A stretch of 64,000 nt of DNA, taken from contig NZ_CAQI01000053.1 in the NCBI RefSeq assembly GCF_001046895.1, forward strand, positions 372,001 to 436,000, in the 5' to 3' direction. Source of the DNA: Pseudarthrobacter siccitolerans. GTDB lineage: Bacteria; Actinomycetota; Actinomycetes; Actinomycetales; Micrococcaceae. Below are positions 60,792 to 64,000 of this stretch, in pieces. The number at the start of each line of letters is the position of its first letter. The stretch's first letter is position 1. Below the pieces are notes generated by a model. The model saw only the letters and a list, made by a program, of their open reading frames with translations. It made no database searches and was not told the DNA's origin. Made by a program: the position numbers and the translations under genes.

Positions 60792-61490
60792 GTGGAGAAA
60801 ACAGCACGGCTTGGACTGGAGCGGGTGACGCGTCCGCGGCTGTACGAACAGCTGGTGGAGCAGATCCTCGCGTACATCGAGTCTGCCCAGTTGCGGCCCG
60901 GGGATTTGCTGCCGGCGGAGCGGGACCTGGCCGAGCGCCTGGGCGTTTCCCGTGCCACACTTGCCCAGGCCCTGGTGGCCCTTGAAGTGCTGGGAGTCAT
61001 TGACGTCCAGCATGGAACCGGCGCCGTGCTGGCGCGGCGGCCCAGTGTTGCATCCGTGATCAAGGGATTGCGCGAGCACCGCAGCCGCCTGCCGGAAATT
61101 GTGGAGGCGCGCAGCACGCTTGAGGTGAAGCTCGCCGCCCTCGCTGCTGCCCGCCGGACCGACGAAGACCTTGCCGCGATTGACCATGCCCTGGACGTCA
61201 TGTCGCAGGAGATTAACGACGGCGACCGCGGCACCCACGGCGACGAACTCTTCCATCAGGCCATCACCGCGGCCGCCCATTCCGGCGTGCTGGCGCAGCT
61301 TATGGCCTTCATCGCCGAGATGATCCTCGAGACGAGGATGGAATCCCTGGGCCAGCCGGGCCGGCCGGAGCAGTCCCTCGCCTCGCACCGCACGATCGCC
61401 GATGCCATCCGCGCGCAGGACCCGGAAGGGGCGGCCGAAGCCATGCTGGCGCACATCGAGCTCGTCTCGGATGTGGAGCTGCTCCGCTGA
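60792..61490 (+). CDS. GntR/FadR-family regulator (MatR-like)
   Basis: A 232-aa regulator. The N-terminal winged helix shows PRLYEQLVEQILAYIESAQL, LLPAERDLAERLGVSRATLA and VIDVQHGTGAVLARRPS. The C-terminal FCD domain has the metal-ligand residues in DELFHQAITAAAHSG, SHRTIADAIRAQDPEG and MLAHIELV. It is divergent from the carrier operon, the layout of matR in rhizobial malonate loci. GTG start. The effector may be malonate or the imported acid. Confidence 0.92.
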   Translation: MEKTARLGLERVTRPRLYEQLVEQILAYIESAQLRPGDLLPAERDLAERLGVSRATLAQALVALEVLGVIDVQHGTGAVLARRPSVASVIKGLREHRSRLPEIVEARSTLEVKLAALAAARRTDEDLAAIDHALDVMSQEINDGDRGTHGDELFHQAITAAAHSGVLAQLMAFIAEMILETRMESLGQPGRPEQSLASHRTIADAIRAQDPEGAAEAMLAHIELVSDVELLR

Positions 61491-61539
61491 TGGCCGCCTG
61501 CTAACGACACACCTGGGTCCGCCGCCCCTGTCTGATTGA

Positions 61540-61752
61540 ACGAACGTTTATGACAGCGCGCTCTACACCGGACCGGTCATCAAGTGGCTGGGCGGCGCGG
61601 ACATCTCCTGGCTGGTGGGGATCGCCGTCACCCTCGCCGTCTACTACCCGTGGGCAAAAGCCACCAACAGCGTGCCGGCCGAATCCATCTATCCGGAGGC
61701 GGCAGAGGGACGCGGTTCCGCTGGCCGCCGCCGGCAAAGCCTGAACAACTGA
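61540..61752 (+). pseudogene. 3' remnant of an NCS1-type permease gene
   Basis: A stop-free frame behind TGA (61537-61539) encodes YDSALYTGPVIKWLGGADIS then WLVGIAVTLAVYYPWAKATN and ends at TGA 61750-61752. This matches the last membrane hairpin and tail of cytosine/purine/allantoin (NCS1) permeases, which are over 450 aa. No start or upstream part is present, so this is a remnant. It stops 1 bp before the type D hairpin. Confidence 0.65.
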
Positions 61753-61753
61753 A

Positions 61754-61814
61754 GTTGCCCCATTACTTTTGGTCCCTAAACCCCTTACTTGGGGACCAAA
61801 ATTGATGGGGCAAC
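61754..61814. repeat. Type D intergenic hairpin
   Basis: Arms 61754-61776 and 61792-61814 (23 nt, 21 complementary; left arm starts GTTGCCCCAT and ends TTTTGGTCCC) with a 15-nt loop. It lies between the permease remnant and the convergent DUF4190 gene, filling almost the whole gap. Sequence unlike types A-C but similar in size and place. Confidence 0.88.
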
Positions 61815-61821
61815 CGGAGAT

Positions 61822-62397
61822 TCAGAAGGTGTAGGACGAGCTGGTGGATGAACTGGCGATGGCCAGGCCGATGATCGCCAGCAGCCAGAAGGCGCCATAG
61901 CCCAGCAGGCACAGATACCCCAGCACCAGGCCGGTGATGGACATGCCCTTGCCCGAGGGCTCGCGTTTGAGTGCCAGGTGGCCCGTGACGATGGCGGCGA
62001 TCTGCGGCAGCAGGATCCAGCCCATGATCACCGAGGCGATGCCGCACACCATACTGGCGATGCTGAGCGTCTTCGGTTCCGCCGGCATTCCGTAATAGCC
62101 CTGCTGGTTGTACGGGCGCTGCTGGTTGTACGGGCTCTGCTGACCATAAGGACTGGTTGGCTGGCCATAGGGGCTGGCCGCCTGGCCGTAAGGACCCGGC
62201 TGCTGGTAGGCGCCGTACTGACTCTGGCCTTCATAGGGGTTCTGGCTGTAACCGCCCTGCCCGTAGCTGCCCTGGCCGTACTGCGGCTGGGACGGCGCCT
62301 CGGAACCATAGGGCGGGGCGAACCGCGGTTCAAAGCCCGGCGGCGTGCTGCCGTCGGGAATCTGGGATTCAGGCCGGTGGGCGGGCTGGTCAGTCAA
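61822..62397 (-). CDS. DUF4190-type membrane protein with Gln/Tyr/Gly-rich N-terminus
   Basis: A 191-aa protein. Residues about 20-105 are a low-complexity region of Pro-Tyr-Gly-Gln repeats (QYGQGSYGQGGYSQNPYEGQ; later SPYGQPTSPYGQQSPYNQQ), followed by two membrane helices (SIASMVCGIASVIMGWILLP and ITGLVLGYLCLLGYGAFWLL) with the DUF4190 loop ALKREPSGKGM between. The TTG start at 62395-62397 follows AGGGGGA. The role is unknown; such proteins are common in actinobacteria and may organise envelope proteins. Confidence 0.85.
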   Translation of the reverse strand: MTDQPAHRPESQIPDGSTPPGFEPRFAPPYGSEAPSQPQYGQGSYGQGGYSQNPYEGQSQYGAYQQPGPYGQAASPYGQPTSPYGQQSPYNQQRPYNQQGYYGMPAEPKTLSIASMVCGIASVIMGWILLPQIAAIVTGHLALKREPSGKGMSITGLVLGYLCLLGYGAFWLLAIIGLAIASSSTSSSYTF

Positions 62398-62461
62398 GGT
62401 ATTTCCCCCTGGAAGTTTTGCTTCCAGCCTACCGCCGCCGGAGCCCCGGCCAGAGTGAAGG

Positions 62462-63391
62462 TCAGCGTCCCAGATAGGGCAGCACGTACACGGCGAAGAT
62501 GACGAACGCGGCGAGGAGCGCAAGCCGCCCGGCGCCGGTGGTGCGGCGCTCGCTGTTCTTCGGGTTGCGACCGCCCGCCTGGGACACACGTCCGCGGACC
62601 GCAGAGCTTCCCGACCCTCCGCGCGATGAAACCGACCGCGCGGGTACAGGGCGCGGGGGTACAGTGCGCGCGGGTACAGTGCGCGCGGGTACAGTGCGCG
62701 GGGCTGCCGGATCCGGGTTGCCGTCTGGCCGGAGGGACGCAGGGCGCGGGTCGGCCGGCTTCACCACGGTTCCCGGCCGCACGCTCCGGAAGGCAGTGAT
62801 GCCCGGCTCCTGTTCATGCGTGAGCTGCTGTCCGAGCTGCGCGTAGAGCCCCACAACCGCCTGCTGGTCAAGCACCGGAGGCAGGGCCTCGATGGCTCCC
62901 ACCACCCGCTGGGTGCCCACCACGGCGACATCCGAATTCGTGACCCCGAAGAGGTCCGGCTGGGCGGCCATACAGATCAGCGGACGCACCATCCTGCGGT
63001 GCGGAGGCGCCAGGACGGAGGCGACGGCGGCGCATTGGGCCAGTGCCCCCTCCACTGCCTGGGTGCGTGCGTAGCGGCCCTGCCACAGGACGCCGGAGGA
63101 GACCTTCACTTCGCCGGTCCAGTTCTTGGCGTCGACCACCACGACGCCGCCGGGCCCTACCAGGACATGGTCGAGGTTTGCCTTCGGCCGGCCCGGCCAG
63201 TGGACGTCGTGCAGCACGTACCAGCCCCGCGGAACCAGCTCGCTGAGCTTGTCCGCCACCTCGCGCCCGCCGGCAGCACCCGCGTCCCAGGCCTTCGTGG
63301 TGCGTTCGGCCTGATCGAGCTGGCGCTTGAGCCTGGCGACCCGTTCAGCCGCCAGCCTGGACTGCTCCGCCGCTCCGTCCCCTGCCCCCAT
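62462..63391 (-). CDS. NERD-domain protein with C-terminal membrane anchor
   Basis: A 309-aa protein. A predicted N-terminal coiled coil (RLAAERVARLKRQLDQAERT) leads into the NERD nuclease-related domain: GWYVLHDVHWPGRPKANLDH and VLVGPGGVVVVDAKNWTGEV, where Asp and Lys of DAKNW fit a PD-(D/E)XK site. A Pro/Arg/Ser-rich linker contains a 5-residue repeat TVPAR encoded by 15-bp units (about 62640-62700). A single C-terminal helix (RLALLAAFVIFAVYVLPYLG) anchors it. I start at the ATG 63391 because AGGGA lies 5 bp upstream; an ATG at 63445 would add 18 residues. Confidence 0.85.
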   Translation of the reverse strand: MGAGDGAAEQSRLAAERVARLKRQLDQAERTTKAWDAGAAGGREVADKLSELVPRGWYVLHDVHWPGRPKANLDHVLVGPGGVVVVDAKNWTGEVKVSSGVLWQGRYARTQAVEGALAQCAAVASVLAPPHRRMVRPLICMAAQPDLFGVTNSDVAVVGTQRVVGAIEALPPVLDQQAVVGLYAQLGQQLTHEQEPGITAFRSVRPGTVVKPADPRPASLRPDGNPDPAAPRTVPARTVPARTVPPRPVPARSVSSRGGSGSSAVRGRVSQAGGRNPKNSERRTTGAGRLALLAAFVIFAVYVLPYLGR

Positions 63392-63619
63392 GGCCGTCCC
63401 TGCTTCCCTGCCGGAGATACACGGCGGAAGGCCGCCGTCGTCCATTTGCACCCGGACATTCCGTCCGATTTTTCGAAAGTAACAGGGCGCGCAGGCGGCG
63501 GTATATAAGTACTTTGCGGGGCAGGTACTCAGTCTGGCTACCTGTTTATCGGCACCGTCGCCCAATGGCAGGGTGCTTTTGCGGGCGCCTCCCCTTGATG
63601 ACGCGGCGGTGTCACAGGG

Positions 63620-63636
63620 CCGGACACATGGTCCGG
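63620..63636 (+). promoter_or_regulatory. Short palindrome followed by T run before pgm
   Basis: CCGGAC-N5-GTCCGG followed by ATTTT. It looks like a small terminator or operator upstream of the pgm promoter; no plus-strand gene precedes it. Confidence 0.35.
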
Positions 63637-63653
63637 ATTTTGCCCGGGTCGTT

Positions 63654-63680
63654 TTGACTGCGGCTCCCGTCTGGCATGCT
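63654..63680 (+). promoter_or_regulatory. pgm promoter, probably leaderless
   Basis: TTGACT (63654-63659) and CATGCT (63675-63680), 15 bp apart, end 6 bp before the ATG at 63687; no ribosome site is present. Confidence 0.45.
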
Positions 63681-63686
63681 GGTCCC

Positions 63687-64000
63687 ATGGCTAGCCGCGC
63701 GGGTACAGTTGCCCAACCCCAGGACCTTGTTGACATCACTGCGCTTCTTGACGCGTATTACGACATCACGCCGGATCTTGGTGATCCCGGCCAGCGCGTG
63801 GTGTTCGGCACGTCCGGGCACCGCGGTTCCAGCCTCAAGGCGTCATTCAACGAAAAGCACATTGTCGCCATCACCCAGGCGATCGTGGAATACCGGGCCG
63901 CGGAAGGCGTCACGGGTCCCCTGTTCCTGGCCAAGGACACGCACGCCCTGAGCGAGCCCGCGCAGAACTCGGCGCTCGAGGTGCTCGCCGCCAACGGTGT
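63687..64000 (+). CDS. pgm: Phosphoglucomutase (alpha-D-glucose phosphate specific), partial
   Basis: The first 104 residues of a phosphohexomutase; the gene runs off the window. The N-terminal pattern is that of bacterial Pgm: ALLDAYYDITPDLGDPGQRV, then VVFGTSGHRGSSLKASFNEK and GPLFLAKDTHALSEPAQNSA. The catalytic Ser loop (TASHNP-type) lies beyond the window edge. It interconverts glucose 1- and 6-phosphate. The frame is intact in the visible part. Confidence 0.93.
   Translation, partial: MASRAGTVAQPQDLVDITALLDAYYDITPDLGDPGQRVVFGTSGHRGSSLKASFNEKHIVAITQAIVEYRAAEGVTGPLFLAKDTHALSEPAQNSALEVLAANG

Overview
The window is high-GC actinobacterial chromosome, most likely from an Arthrobacter or Pseudarthrobacter-type Micrococcaceae. 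This rests on gene content (Lsr2, ClpC, a DUF222/HNH 13E12-type protein, the ftsH-fol-pan block, hpt-tilS-DUF2342 peptidase-dacB-ppa), on heavy use of GTG starts, and on many genes whose start codon lies directly behind a -10 box (leaderless mRNAs). No rRNA, tRNA, CRISPR array, insertion sequence or phage gene was seen.

Layout. 0.4-6.1 kb: clpC, a small membrane protein, lsr2, lysS. 6.1-17.6 kb: an accessory block with a five-gene operon (APC permease, two DUF1989 proteins, a biotin-dependent 'urea carboxylase' and allophanate hydrolase) that fits guanidine rather than urea breakdown, a divergent TetR gene, and two paralogous alpha/beta hydrolases on either side. 17.6-23.2 kb: a drug-type MFS pump, a PfpI/DJ-1 protein, the DUF222/HNH protein, a TetR gene and a small protein. 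23.3-38.9 kb: a conserved core on the minus strand (panC, a DUF2520 protein, two bacterial PH-domain proteins, a DUF3180 protein, folK-B-P-E, ftsH, a LacI regulator, hpt, tilS, a zinc peptidase, dacB) with ppa divergent. 38.9-48.4 kb: mixed metabolic genes (carboxylesterase, hydrolase, DUF429, phosphoketolase, SatD-like protein, phosphatases, an AbiEi/nuclease-like protein). 48.6-56.5 kb: serS, a lipid kinase, pheA, a rhodanese, an amidase, three small orphan genes and a LapA-like protein. 56.5-61.8 kb: a GntR-controlled operon of MatC-type carrier, type III CoA-transferase and fused carboxyltransferase, which I read as a possible malonate-type catabolic pathway; a permease remnant follows. 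61.8-64 kb: a DUF4190 protein, a NERD protein and the start of pgm.

How the genes work together. The fol genes make tetrahydrofolate (GTP to dihydropterin to dihydropteroate) and panC makes pantothenate. The accessory operon would import guanidine, carboxylate it, deiminate carboxyguanidine to allophanate and hydrolyse that to ammonia and CO2. The 56.5-60.7 kb operon would import a dicarboxylate, activate it by CoA transfer and decarboxylate the CoA ester without a biotin protein.

The most unusual feature is a set of long intergenic palindromes of four unrelated sequences. Type A has three copies of exactly 63 bp (22-nt arms, 19-nt centre). Type B has two copies bracketing the AbiEi/nuclease gene. 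Types C and D are single hairpins sitting in gaps between convergent genes. Two of them extend into neighbouring reading frames and appear to have rewritten protein C-termini.
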